Assembly (NCBI GenBank): GCA_030374765.1
Contig: JARGXX010000022.1
Span: 62,001-126,000, forward strand
Origin: Agarophyton chilense
Lineage: Eukaryota > Rhodophyta > Florideophyceae > Gracilariales > Gracilariaceae
DNA: 64,000 nucleotides
Reading direction: 5' to 3'
Positions 51,722 through 62,071 of this stretch are shown here, piece by piece; within the stretch, counting starts at the first letter, position 1, and each line of letters starts with the position of its first letter. The notes under the pieces were generated by a model. That model was not told where the DNA came from. It saw only the letters and a list, made by a program, of their open reading frames with translations, and ran no database searches. The position numbers and the translations under genes were made by a program.

Positions 51722-54394
51722 ATGAAGCATCATACCGCCAGCGCAAACGAAGCTCAGGACAGAAAAACATTATTCGTAAGAAATCTCCACGAGTCATCGA
51801 CGAAAGAAGACTTGGAGTCTCACTTTGGGGGAATTGGGCCAATACGACACGCATTTCTGGTGACTACTCCAGGCTCATCTTTGTGCAAAGGGTATGGGTT
51901 TGTAACTTTCGCATTTCCCGAAGACGCGGAGCGTGCACGAAGTATTCTCAATCAGTCAATTCTCAAGGGAAGAAAGATATATCTAGATGTTGCGCGAAAA
52001 AGACTTCGTACTAGCAATGACAAGCTTGATGAACAAACACAGCAACCCAAAGCACGAAAGGAAGATTCGGGGCAATCAGGAAAGGTGAGACAAACCTCCG
52101 CACTCGGTTCAGTCCCCATGCGCACTGTTTTGCTCCGGAAGACGACCGGAGAAACTTTTGCAGAAGAGGAAGCAAAGGATGCAGTGGGAGCGCACTTGGA
52201 GGCATCTGGGTTTCAGGCTTGCGTTCTCACCTCAGATGGAAGACAGGCAAGGTGCATGTATGATTCGTGGTCAAATGCAGGGAAAGCGGCAGCTCGTGCC
52301 CATGGAGGTTCTGTAGATGCTGTGATTGAGGCTCTGAAAGCAGGACAAAGAACGACGCTGATTGTGAGGAACCTTCCCTTCAGAGTCAATGAACAACAGT
52401 TACAATCAGTATTTGAAACTATTGCCCCTATCCGATCAATGCGCCTGGCGCCATCCAGCGAACTCCGAAAGCACGATATTCGCAGAACTACAAAGAATAA
52501 TCCTAACGACGAAGCAGCCTCTAGTTCGAATATCTTCACTTGTGCGGGCTACGCATTTGTAGAATACTTTCTTGTGGCTCACGCTCAGACGGCTGTAAAG
52601 AAAGTTAACGGAACAAAGATTGGTGGAAGAGTAATCGCAGTCGATATGGCGCTCAGCAAGTCTCAGTATATTGCCCAGAACGCCAATCAAGAACTGGACA
52701 ACAGGACTTCTGAGGCTTATGGACTTCAAGAAGGTGAAGAGGCTGATGAGACTGAAGAGAATGGCGAGGATTGCAAAGCTGAGAAGACTTCTGAGGAAGA
52801 GCATCCAAATGGGCAATCAGAGAATAAAAGTGTCATCGCAAAACTTAAGGATAAGACTTTTCGAAACGATCAAAATCCTGAAGATTGCATAAGTGCCAAG
52901 CCTCGAGTTGTTCAAAGGCCGGATACGAAAACGTCTGAACGAAAGGAGACCTATGACACGGGTGGTGAATTGCACCGAACTGTGTTTGTCAGAAACCTTC
53001 TGTTCGAGACATCAGTTGTTGAGCTTCGTGATGCAGTAAAAGAGAGGTATGGGAACGTTCAAAGAGTATTACTAGTTAAAGATCCAAAAACGGGACGACC
53101 ACGGGGAACGGCATTTGTGATCTTCAAGGATACGGGAGCTGCAAAGCAAGCTACAGGCCAATCCTCTGTGTCAGAATCCAGAGGACTTGAGGACCGAAGT
53201 CAAGTGACTTCGACTGATTTTGTGTTGCATGGTCGGAAGTTGCTTCTCTCGATGGCTGTAGATCGCTCGAAAGCCAAAGAATTGAAGACCACAGCACCAT
53301 TACGCACAAGAAAGAATACGGATTCAGACCCAAGAAATCTTCGTCTAGCATCGGTCGGTCATATTATCCTTGACTCTAAGGAAGCTCGTGGTTTATCTCC
53401 AGACGATGTTTCTAGACGTGCAAAAGCGGAAAAGGATAAACAGACAAAGTTAGAAAGAAATCCAAACGCGTTCGTATCTGAAATGCGACTATCGGTGCGA
53501 AACTTGCCGCGAGAATGCGATGAGAAAGCTTTAAAGCAAATTTTCCTTCTTGGTGCTCAAGAGAAAAACACGCAAACCAAAGAAGAAGCAAGTATTGGCT
53601 ACCCAAAAATAACGCATGTGAAGATAGTTCGGGATGCAGAAAGGCATGACAGATCTAAAGGCTATGGGTTTGTGCAGTTTTCAGAGCATGGACACGCATT
53701 ACAGGCCTTACTCCATTTGAATAACAACCCACGTATGATTGAGTGGCTTATTAAGAAGAAGCCAAGAGCTCTACGTATCGATGAAGCACGTGCGGATCTC
53801 TTGCGGAAGCAATGGAGGAATCGGCGTCTCATCGTTGAATTTGCAGTGGAGGACAAACGCATAGTTCAGGTTCTTGAAAGAGTGCGTGAAAGGGGACGGG
53901 AGCAAGCTGGAAAGAAGAGAAAGAAGACGGCTTATGAGGATCACGAAGCACCTGTCAAGAAGAAGGCGAAACCTGCTATCGAGAAACCCCCCAACACACA
54001 GAAAAACCCTCTAGTCGCCGACGAACAAGAAAGAATGAAAGTTTCCTCGAAGGCCAAGTATGAAAGGCGCTTCCTTCATAAGAAGAAAAAATTAAACCCC
54101 GAAGAACTAACGAAACCCTCTCAATCACGTACTGATCAACGTATACCGTCAGAGGTTCTAATCAAGAAGCCAAAGGTAGTAAGCTTGATGAAAAAGGCAA
54201 AGGATGACACCGAGAAGAAAAATATCAAACTAAAGAAAAAGGAGTCGAAGAGGACTTCTCAAGATGTAAAATTTGATCGCCTCGTAGATGAGTACAGGAA
54301 GAAAATTACAAGTGAGAACCAGGGAACTACGGGTGCAAACAAGGTTCAGGTGAGTCAGGCAGAGCGCTCTGTCAGATGGTTTGAGAATTCTTAG
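51722..54394 (+). CDS. NOP4: Nucleolar RNA-binding protein NOP4/RBM28, four RRMs
   Basis: An 890-residue protein needed, in yeast, for 27S pre-rRNA processing and 60S subunit assembly. Four RNA-recognition motifs are visible: RRM1 about 15-92 (TLFVRNLHESSTKEDL, GYGFVTFAF), RRM2 about 211-315 (TLIVRNLPFRVNEQQL, GYAFVEYF), RRM3 about 419-525 (TVFVRNLLFETSVVEL, GTAFVIF) and RRM4 about 588-690 (LSVRNLPRECDEKAL, GYGFVQFSEH). Between RRM2 and RRM3 is an acidic linker (EEADETEENGEDCKAEKTSEE), and the C-terminal 200 residues are very Lys-rich, both as in Nop4/RBM28. RRM4 carries the family's split loop with basic inserts. The start is the first ATG. It converges on the CDK5RAP1-like gene over 126 bp. 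Confidence 0.9.
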   Translation: MKHHTASANEAQDRKTLFVRNLHESSTKEDLESHFGGIGPIRHAFLVTTPGSSLCKGYGFVTFAFPEDAERARSILNQSILKGRKIYLDVARKRLRTSNDKLDEQTQQPKARKEDSGQSGKVRQTSALGSVPMRTVLLRKTTGETFAEEEAKDAVGAHLEASGFQACVLTSDGRQARCMYDSWSNAGKAAARAHGGSVDAVIEALKAGQRTTLIVRNLPFRVNEQQLQSVFETIAPIRSMRLAPSSELRKHDIRRTTKNNPNDEAASSSNIFTCAGYAFVEYFLVAHAQTAVKKVNGTKIGGRVIAVDMALSKSQYIAQNANQELDNRTSEAYGLQEGEEADETEENGEDCKAEKTSEEEHPNGQSENKSVIAKLKDKTFRNDQNPEDCISAKPRVVQRPDTKTSERKETYDTGGELHRTVFVRNLLFETSVVELRDAVKERYGNVQRVLLVKDPKTGRPRGTAFVIFKDTGAAKQATGQSSVSESRGLEDRSQVTSTDFVLHGRKLLLSMAVDRSKAKELKTTAPLRTRKNTDSDPRNLRLASVGHIILDSKEARGLSPDDVSRRAKAEKDKQTKLERNPNAFVSEMRLSVRNLPRECDEKALKQIFLLGAQEKNTQTKEEASIGYPKITHVKIVRDAERHDRSKGYGFVQFSEHGHALQALLHLNNNPRMIEWLIKKKPRALRIDEARADLLRKQWRNRRLIVEFAVEDKRIVQVLERVRERGREQAGKKRKKTAYEDHEAPVKKKAKPAIEKPPNTQKNPLVADEQERMKVSSKAKYERRFLHKKKKLNPEELTKPSQSRTDQRIPSEVLIKKPKVVSLMKKAKDDTEKKNIKLKKKESKRTSQDVKFDRLVDEYRKKITSENQGTTGANKVQVSQAERSVRWFENS

Positions 54395-54520
54395 GTTCCT
54401 GTGTACCTATTTATGGAGCGCTATGGTTTTCACTAGAGTTATCACTAAAACAAGTGACAATCTGCTCGAGCCGGCTCCCAGAACGAGTTCATTCTCTGTT
54501 TGTTCATTAGAAAGCGTCAT

Positions 54521-56557
54521 TCATTTGAGAATTCTCGTGATCACCCCTCGTAAACTGAACGGATACGCTTCTTGCACTCGAACTTCAATAATCTTGCCAA
54601 TGAGGTCAGGACCACCCGCGCAGAAAACAACCCGGTTTGTTCTTTCTCTGCCACTCACTTCGCTAAACCGTTTTGGATTTACACTATCAACCAGAACTTC
54701 GACGCAACGACCTAGATATCTACGACTTCGTAGTTCCGCCTGATGCTTCATTTTCTTATTCATAATCTCTAATCGCTCCATCTTAATTTGTTCGTTGACT
54801 TGACTAGGTAAAGAGGCAGCATTTGTGTTTGGTCGTGCAGAGTACGCTCTCACCATGTTTGCATCGAAAACCACTTCATCGGCCATACTGACAGTGTTCT
54901 GAAAGGCCTCCTCGGTTTCCCCTGGGAAACCAACTATCATATCAGCACAAATAGAAGCGTCCGGTATTTTGTCTCTGATCCTTCGAGCGATCTGAATGTA
55001 CCGTTCACGAGTGTAACCCCTCTTCATTGCCTTTAGAATTTTTGAATCACCAGACTGGGGGGGTATATGGAAATGCTCCATCACCTTTGGAAGCTCATAT
55101 ACTGTATCAATTAGACTGTCAGATATATAACGTGGATGACCCGTCGTGAACCGAATTCTTTCAATGCCATCCACTTCATGGACATATCTCAACAGCTCAG
55201 AAAATGTCCTTTTCGGGGACAGGTCTCGACCATAGGCATCAACGTTTTGCCCGAGAAGAACAACTTCACGGTATCCTTCCGCTGCCAGGGCTTCCATCTC
55301 CTTTCGAATGCTTGACATTGGGCGTGACTGCTCCAGACCTCTTGTGTTCGGAACAACACAGTACGTACATCGTTCTATGCAGCCATATATTACGTTCACC
55401 CAAGCTGTGAGCTTGGAAGAGCGCTTCGGCTTCGATATGTCCTCATGAATATGAATAGGATTTACGGCGACAACCTGTGTTTTGCTCGTATGATAAAGGT
55501 TGATGACATCTGCAAGGCGATTCGCGTATTGGGGCCCCATAACGATATCTATCTCAGGAACTCGAGAGAGGAGGGCTTCTCCTTCGAGTTGTGCGACGCA
55601 TCCCGCGACAATGAGTGTTACCTCTTGCGGAGCGTCCCATTTTCTCTGTGCATGCGGGCCAAGGTAGGAATATACCTTTTGCTGTGCGTGATCTCTTAGC
55701 GCACATGTGTTAATCAAGTAAATTGCAGATTTCTTCGAGTCTTCTACTTGATGATAACCTTCCCTTTCCAGCTCTGCAACCATTCTTTCACTATCGCTCT
55801 CGTTCATCTGGCAACCCAAGGTTTGAATGTAGAAAGATTTGGGGATTATACTTGGCTTCTTCTTTGATGTCCGTCGCATGTTAGGATTTACAGAGAACCC
55901 CTTTTCGCGAGTTGCCCCCAGGACAGTAGCCTGGACTTTGTGTCGCACATCTGTCACCTCGAAGATCTCCCAGCCGTACGAAACCTTAGTTCTCTGAAGA
56001 CTGCAGGGGCGTGATGCGAGAGCGTTCTGAAGAAGTTCGTCGCTAATATACGCAGTGTATGCCTCTGTAGAATTTGATGTCGAAGACACCGGCCACGTTG
56101 CATTCGGCAGAGGAATCCAGCCAGTGTCTCCTGCTGAATTTCGAGTATCCTCGCAAGTCGAGAGAAGAGTGGCCAAATGAGCAAGGGTAGTTCGTTTTGT
56201 TCTGACAGAGTTTTCAATAAACTCTGCCATTTGGTCTGAATCAACCCGACAGTGAGTCAGACGGATAGCTTTCACAGAATGGTTTGAGAAGTCGTAAAAA
56301 CGCTGCAATGGGGGAACTAATGGGACTATGGGTTTTCGATGAAGACGTATTTGTTTTCCAGCCGGGGGTGGTGGGGGTGTTTCAGGGGAAGGGTGTGTGG
56401 ATACGGAAACAATTGGATTCAATCCGGTAGCGGAGCTTGCATGCGCTTTTTGGTTTTCGCGAAGAGGACATTTGAGACGCAGTAGCGGAGACACGTGAAG
56501 AGCACCGAGAAAAGACAGGATGGGTCCCTGAGGCCCAAAAGCGACCGTGCGAGTCAT
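54521..56557 (-). CDS. CDK5RAP1/MiaB-type tRNA methylthiotransferase, organelle-targeted
   Basis: A 678-residue radical-SAM enzyme that adds a methylthio group to i6A37 of tRNAs. The first ATG of the frame is at 56557. The N-terminal methylthiotransferase domain binds one Fe-S cluster through cysteines in TLGCQMNESDSE (about 247), INTCALRD and VAGCVAQ. The radical-SAM cluster motif is CIERCTYC (about 392-399), followed by PNTRG, LGQNVDAYG and HFHIPPQSG. A C-terminal TRAM domain includes CVEVLVDS and GREGRTN-like SGRERTNRVV. The first 240 residues are an unusually long extension: a basic, low-acid start fitting an organelle presequence, then about 170 residues with no family I recognise. Confidence 0.93.
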   Translation of the reverse strand: MTRTVAFGPQGPILSFLGALHVSPLLRLKCPLRENQKAHASSATGLNPIVSVSTHPSPETPPPPPAGKQIRLHRKPIVPLVPPLQRFYDFSNHSVKAIRLTHCRVDSDQMAEFIENSVRTKRTTLAHLATLLSTCEDTRNSAGDTGWIPLPNATWPVSSTSNSTEAYTAYISDELLQNALASRPCSLQRTKVSYGWEIFEVTDVRHKVQATVLGATREKGFSVNPNMRRTSKKKPSIIPKSFYIQTLGCQMNESDSERMVAELEREGYHQVEDSKKSAIYLINTCALRDHAQQKVYSYLGPHAQRKWDAPQEVTLIVAGCVAQLEGEALLSRVPEIDIVMGPQYANRLADVINLYHTSKTQVVAVNPIHIHEDISKPKRSSKLTAWVNVIYGCIERCTYCVVPNTRGLEQSRPMSSIRKEMEALAAEGYREVVLLGQNVDAYGRDLSPKRTFSELLRYVHEVDGIERIRFTTGHPRYISDSLIDTVYELPKVMEHFHIPPQSGDSKILKAMKRGYTRERYIQIARRIRDKIPDASICADMIVGFPGETEEAFQNTVSMADEVVFDANMVRAYSARPNTNAASLPSQVNEQIKMERLEIMNKKMKHQAELRSRRYLGRCVEVLVDSVNPKRFSEVSGRERTNRVVFCAGGPDLIGKIIEVRVQEAYPFSLRGVITRILK

Positions 56558-57437
56558 AGTTTTGCGGTGTGCAAACTCGCAATGACAATTCGTCCGCGAA
56601 CTTCTAGGGGTGGCGAAAACAATGGGGATGGAAGTGTTGAGTGGAGACCAGGGTTGAATCCCTCTGCAGAGCAAATCATACTAATACCATCGCATCCTCA
56701 CCCAGCTGGTGAAGTGTTACGAAGGGTATCCTTGGTAGTACTGTGCTGGCATCGCTTCCAAGAATTCCGCAGAAGCAGCAAAAAGTTCGCAGATCGGGGC
56801 ACGATGGCGTGCCACGTGGCAGTTCTAAGGCGGCGAGATCAAGCATTTCAGTGCTATCAATGTCACAAGCCATGTGACACAAGCTTTGCAATTGCTATTC
56901 TTTCCACTTTGTATGATCTACGCAGACAAAAGGTTTGAAAGGAGTTCTTCATGATGAAATGATTTGGTTTCGAAAAAGAAAAGAACGACAGTAGTGGTGA
57001 TATAGTACACGTACCCAGAGGAAAATTAAGTTCAAGCATAGATGCTTGTTTACATTTGTTCGCAATACTATCGCGATAGTTGTTTGCAGATAACCAAAGC
57101 CAGAACGATCACAAGGAGTGCCATAATTGCAATGCAGTGTGTGAGTAGGAAGTGGGAAGAAAACAAATTTCTTCCGTGATGAGCATGTGACGAATAGGCG
57201 AAAGTCATAGGAACGAATGTAGTTGCTCATGAAAGTCATGTCGGAGATGAAATGGGGGCGACTGAGATATTGTATATTCAGGAAAATCGATGTCAAACAA
57301 AGATCTATGTTCAAAGCTGGAGTTAATGGGAAGGAGTGGGTTTTGATGAATGGAAAATGGCGCGAACGATATATGCTCCCATCTATGACTAACCAGTAGC
57401 AAGAGATGTATTTTTGAAGAGCAAGAAACGTTCTTCA
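56558..57437. other. Intergenic stretch downstream of the two-TM gene
   Basis: 880 bp without a convincing gene. It contains the upstream region of the CDK5RAP1-like gene and the 3' flank of the small membrane-protein gene. Confidence 0.5.
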
Positions 57438-57920
57438 TCAGTTGATTACTACCGGCGTTCCAGCTGGGAAGGTATAACCATATCGTTCGCGGCGTACGCC
57501 GAGGGCAAGGGCCACGATCAAAACGATGACAATAGCAACCAAGATTCCGAGTATGAAACCAATTAAGAAAGCACGCTTCTTTCTGTTCCTCCACCAAGGC
57601 CGGGCATCATAGAAGCAGCAACACACAAACACACTTATGATTAGAGCTATGAAAAGCCCAAGAAGCAAGCCGATCACAAACCCCAGAAATCCGGCCAGAA
57701 ATACTGCAACGGCAGAGTCTGGTTCATAATCGCGACCACGTTCCAAGTCGATAGGTTCGACGTCGCGAAGTTTTTGCTGTGAGAGTGGCGGACTAGGTGG
57801 TGGACTTGGCGGCGTTGTTGGCGTTTTCGATTTGTGTGGTTTGGAATGGTGAGAATGCTTGTTTCGAGGAGGCGAGGTTGGTTCCCGGGGCTTTGAAGAT
57901 TTGGGGCGGTCTCTTGACAT
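57438..57920 (-). CDS. Small membrane protein with two TM helices and a Pro/Lys-rich N-terminus, unknown function
   Basis: 160 residues from the ATG at 57920; the frame is open upstream without an ATG. The first 50 residues are basic and Pro/Ser/Thr/His-rich (PTTPPSPPPSPPLSQQ), probably disordered and cytosolic. Two strong membrane helices follow at about 71-100 (FLAGFLGFVIGLLLGLFIALI) ending in FVCCCFYDARPWW, and at about 117-142 (FLIGFILGILVAIVIVLIVAL), separated by a basic loop. The Cys triplet just after the first helix is a possible palmitoylation site. I do not recognise a family. Strong hydrophobic periodicity makes a real gene likely. Confidence 0.6.
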   Translation of the reverse strand: MSRDRPKSSKPREPTSPPRNKHSHHSKPHKSKTPTTPPSPPPSPPLSQQKLRDVEPIDLERGRDYEPDSAVAVFLAGFLGFVIGLLLGLFIALIISVFVCCCFYDARPWWRNRKKRAFLIGFILGILVAIVIVLIVALALGVRRERYGYTFPAGTPVVIN

Positions 57921-58902
57921 GTTTGACAGGCTTATGCGAGGTGTTGGTGCGTTGCGAGCGACGGGGGTTCGCTTAGTGGGAAGTTCAGGCACTTTAGAGG
58001 GGAAGTGGGCAGCAGATAAACGGTGGAAACAGTGGGAGATGCGCGCGGTGGACGTTGTATGAGTTGGCCGTGGTGAAGCTGCTGCTATGAACTTCGACTG
58101 TCATCTGTGAATCATCACCTGGCTCTGCTTCCCGTTCGTAGATATGGCGCACTGACACGGTGCACGTGCGCGCAGCAATGCAACCTGTCAGTCCCTGCTC
58201 AGCACAGATCAGACTCTGCTTTCCATCAAAAAAATTCAACTACACATTTTGGATTGATAATCCATCCCTTCGATATTATAATACTCTATACCTGCAGCTG
58301 AAAGCTTGGCACTGCTTTAGTGTTCTCATTGGAACGAAACCTCGTTTTCGAACATTGCGTGTGAAACACACGTCCTCGACGAGAGGTCTGGTCTTCTTTC
58401 TACTCCCCAGCCCGGACTTCCGGATGCAATTGATTTGTGACCGGAGTCACGGTCAACGAAGTTGACGGGTGTCGTTTCACTATCAAACTCCTACAGCATG
58501 AGTATGACCCGCAAGAATCCCATTGCCTGATGATGACGACACTTCCGGGAAAAAACAGGATAAGTCCGCGCGCGAATTATTCCGTCCTACCTGGGGTGGA
58601 CAAGGTAAAGAAGCTTAAATGCATGCACGAACTAGTGTCAGTGTCTCATTTTCATCTTGAGACACTCAAGAGAAGAGTGATGGTGTGTGTCCAACATAGC
58701 ATTGTAAAAGTTGAGTTGAACCGTCTTTCTGTTGTTCAAGTCCATGTAATGAAAAGCCACAATGTCTTCAGAGCATTTTGCAAAAACTTACTTTTAACCT
58801 CAAGATTTAACCTTGTTCTCATCAGAATGAAATGCTGTTCAATTAAGGCTCAACCGTGCGGTTTTCACGGTGCGTTCAGAAACCCGAACATAGTTCCCAT
58901 CC
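57921..58902. other. Intergenic stretch, 1 kb
   Basis: An open stretch on the plus strand near 58.4-58.9 kb lacks an ATG start and shows no family pattern. Nothing else recognised. Confidence 0.5.
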
Positions 58903-59553
58903 TTAAAACACAATGAAATCCTCTCCGCAGCGGCAAGTAGCCCATAGAAATGTTCCAAACATGTGGCGAAGCTCAAACTTTGGTGAGCTTCCGCAATGTG
59001 CATGTTGCGCGAACACGTGCTCAAGGCGTTGCTTCACCATTTCGCTAGTCAGATTATCGTAAGTTCCACCATCTATTCGAACGCCACATCTACAAAACAC
59101 TACTCCTTCCCTAACATAAAGCTTTCCACGTTCACACACGGGGCATAGCACCTTGGTTGAATCAGTGTCGTCATTGTGCTCATGAAACGCAAAGAGCTCG
59201 GAATCTTGTTGCGCTTGTTCTTTTCCGAGTCGTTCGAAGTCTTGAATCATCTGTTCTTCAGACTCTATTAGACGCATCTCTGCCTCTCGCCTTTCAGCGT
59301 CCATCGCGGCTTCTAGGTCTGCAATGAACGTTTCCAAATCGTTGTCCGACAGGTAACTCCTTTCCGGATTTAAGCGAGCGACTTCCTCCTCAATGATTTT
59401 CAATCGGGCTCTTCGGCGATTATGCATCTCGTCATCCCTGTCGGACTTCATTCTATGTAAACAATGTTTGAGCAGCCGCTGACGCCACTCGTCCGGCGGC
59501 GCCATTGTCCGCTTCCACTTGTATGGACGTGCAGCGCGTTCGGGGCTATCCAT
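58903..59553 (-). CDS. RPAIN: RPA-interacting protein (RPAIN/RIP-alpha-like)
   Basis: 216 residues, close to the 219 of human RPAIN, which carries replication protein A into the nucleus. The three family parts are present. The N-terminal basic motif is SPERAARPYKWKR followed by WRQRLLKHCLHRMKSDRD (human has a similar FRQRCLERMRNSRD). The middle is an acidic helical region (about 60-120). The C-terminal zinc-binding domain has CPVC at 137-140, CRC at 154-156, QHAHC at 183-187 and CRC at 207-209, ending near the hydrophobic tail FIVF. The ATG at 59553 is chosen because it includes the conserved N-terminal motif, although the ATG 45 bp downstream would keep most of it. Confidence 0.82.
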   Translation of the reverse strand: MDSPERAARPYKWKRTMAPPDEWRQRLLKHCLHRMKSDRDDEMHNRRRARLKIIEEEVARLNPERSYLSDNDLETFIADLEAAMDAERREAEMRLIESEEQMIQDFERLGKEQAQQDSELFAFHEHNDDTDSTKVLCPVCERGKLYVREGVVFCRCGVRIDGGTYDNLTSEMVKQRLEHVFAQHAHCGSSPKFELRHMFGTFLWATCRCGEDFIVF

Positions 59554-61604
59554 GTCGCAAAGGCAGATGGTGTGACGACTTACTTGAAATGGCACGGTGT
59601 GTAGAAGAATTTGTCACCCCAGCTGGCAGTTTGATGGGATGGACCACCGCCATCAGAGGTGCATTGCTCTACTCCCAGAGCATGTGTTTCCCGCGAAACA
59701 GAGGCTGTGTGGCAGGCTGCCCAGCAGGCACTGGAGACGAATTTTATCAACTGATTTTTTTCGGCTCGAGGGCTTTCTTGCCCTTGCTCGCATCAGACCT
59801 GTTTCTTCTTCGGCGTAACGAATCGACACGACGTGGCCGACGTCACTCAACTGGCCAATCAGATCCCGAGGCGCAACATTTAATACCTGGTAATGCACCC
59901 TACCAGCTTTTTAACTTCCGCTAATCATCTTTTTCTATTTTTTTGACAGGAGCCAATCAAGCGGCGAGGCACAACATCAAAGCTCAACGCCCAACCACTT
60001 ACGCGGCGGCACTCTGTCGCAGACCCATTTTGGCGTGGTCTACAGATGATCTACTTCCTGTTGTGAATGTTTGAAAAATGGGGGCGACCCTCGCGTAGGT
60101 GTGTTTCAAAAACATATCCCCTCCCAAAACCGCTCCAAAACGGCACTTCGTGTACTGCAGAGCCAATAGTTCACCGAATAAAATCTTTGTAAAGTCTTAA
60201 GTCAAAAATCTTGTTTTGTAAACATATCTCTTTTACTATGTAGAGCTCAAATATTGTTGGGGCAGTCGGAATTGAGATGGTAGAGGTAGATGTAGAGTTT
60301 GAGCTTCGAGAGGTTTGGTCAAGGTAGGCAATGTGGCCGTAGAATGAAAATCTTGAAGGTCGCTTGTCAGTCTGTTGATTCCGTACCTCAATTCTGTTTA
60401 GGATGGATGGGTATTTATACTGAATTACTACATAGGTTTTAACATATAAAATAGAAATAGAGGCCAATAAATTTTATACAGCAATGCATAAATAAATTCC
60501 GACCTCAAAAGCAAGGGAGGATGGTCGGATGTCCCTTCGGGTGACCACAAATATAGTCCGTGTATCGCCTCTTTCTCGCCAAGAACAGCTGCACATTATT
60601 TTCTTAGGCCGCATAGGTAGGATCCCAGCAAATTTTGCGCAAAAACTTAAGCTCAGCCTAGAAAATGTAAGCTATTTTAAATAAAGCCCTTTTTAATGGA
60701 ATATATCAATCTTCGAGTTTTATTTTATCCTTTTTCTAAGACACAAACGCCTTTGAGTGAAATTCAGCGCTTCAGTGATACGTTTTTCTGAAACAATTTG
60801 CTAGAAACCTATATTTGATTTGTTTAACTTTTTCTAATATGTAACCAATTTAAATGTCAAAATTTGTTACGCTACACAAAACTAAACACACTTTTCTTTT
60901 TTCAGAGTACTAAAGAACTAGATATATGTTAGTTCTGAGCTAAAAAGGGTTATCCAGAACGTGTTTGAAAAAATATAATTTTTATGATCGAAAAAAGATT
61001 CAACCTAAATAAAGAAGATTGCTAAAAAATTATACTGACACAATCTTCGAAAATAAAAGAAAAGCTTTTCATCACGTTACTCTGGTGGGGTCTTAGTGAT
61101 TGGTTGAGCTGTTATGATTAAAGAAATGGAGACTGAAATTGCTTCTATTGAGATAAAATATCGTCAGAACAGTACGCGAAGGTTTTAGAAAATAATTTGT
61201 TATCTTTTTCATAATTCTTGTATGGAATAGAGTTTATTTTTCATCAGGATAAAACGCCTCCACAAAAGTCAAATGTTATGTAACAGTAGAAAAATCGGTT
61301 AAAAAGGACTGTTACAGACTGAAAAGCACAAATTTCTGATCTTACACACATTGAAAACATTTACAAAGTGCTTTCTAGGATGATTAATGCCCAGTTTAGT
61401 AAATTCGGTACAGTTTTTTTGGTTGAAAAAATTTATTCCAATTTTCAGAGGCATAACTACATCTAACGCTAGTATTTCTTTTATGGGTGATCGTGCAAAT
61501 CAAAAGATGACAGCTTGCAAGTTTTGAGTACTCTGAAGGCAAAATGTGATAGTTAGAACCAGTCGAGAGGTGACATTTTAGAACGGTATAAAATAGAAGG
61601 GTGA
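59554..61604. other. Gene-poor stretch with an AT-rich island (about 60.1-61.6 kb)
   Basis: From about 60.1 to 61.6 kb the sequence is visibly AT-rich, with many A and T runs and stops in all frames, unlike the gene cluster to its left. No gene, repeat or RNA was recognised. A TATA-box-like TATAAAATA lies at about 61590, just before the next small open frame. Confidence 0.5.
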
Positions 61605-62021
61605 ATGGAATTACTCTCTCGAATGTCACCGCTATACTTAATAAGGCGGAACTTTTTACACCCTGGATCCAATCGAATGGCTCCGCCAACCCGACGGATT
61701 CCCTTTTTACCCCGCAGTCCTTCAGCTTCCTTCTTTCCAGTTCGTCAAATGTCAGGAACGTCAGCTCAAGCTTGTTTGCCTACACGTGCCGTCGATACAA
61801 TCAGACATATCAATATTATTGTCGATAACGAACCTACATTTATGCGTATCTTCTGTTTTCAAGGTAAATCTGCCGTTCTATGCTCTATTTGCCAGGAATA
61901 CAAGCGACTGGCAGCTGATGTCCATCCTGACCGTTGTCACAAAGATCTTCAAGACAGTTCACGTACCATGCGGATGCTGTCGTGCGCTATCGATCTGCTC
62001 ACGTCTGAGGTAGAATGGTAA
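61605..62021 (+). CDS. Possible small protein with a J-domain-like C-terminal half
   Basis: An ATG-started frame of 138 codons; an internal ATG at 61677 would give 114. The N-terminal part is Arg/Pro/Ser-rich (MAPPTRRIPFLPRSPSASFF), which could be a targeting sequence. The last 40 residues, YKRLAADVHPDRC followed by a helix ending in SCAIDLLTSE, resemble helix II, the HPD tripeptide and helix III of a J domain, though the first helix is poorly matched. J-domain proteins stimulate Hsp70. The resemblance is by eye and weak. It lies between an AT-rich stretch and a solo LTR, so it could also be a decayed fragment or an exon of a longer gene; a GTAAAT follows CAAG near 61864. Confidence 0.3.
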   Translation: MELLSRMSPLYLIRRNFLHPGSNRMAPPTRRIPFLPRSPSASFFPVRQMSGTSAQACLPTRAVDTIRHINIIVDNEPTFMRIFCFQGKSAVLCSICQEYKRLAADVHPDRCHKDLQDSSRTMRMLSCAIDLLTSEVEW

Positions 62022-62071
62022 AAAGGTAAAGGGATGATTGAGGGAGAAAATGAAATTGCGCTGACTGCCTC

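Noticed and set aside
58437-58916. Open plus-strand frame of about 160 codons
   Set aside because: It starts without an ATG, has no family pattern, and runs into the 3' end of RPAIN on the other strand.
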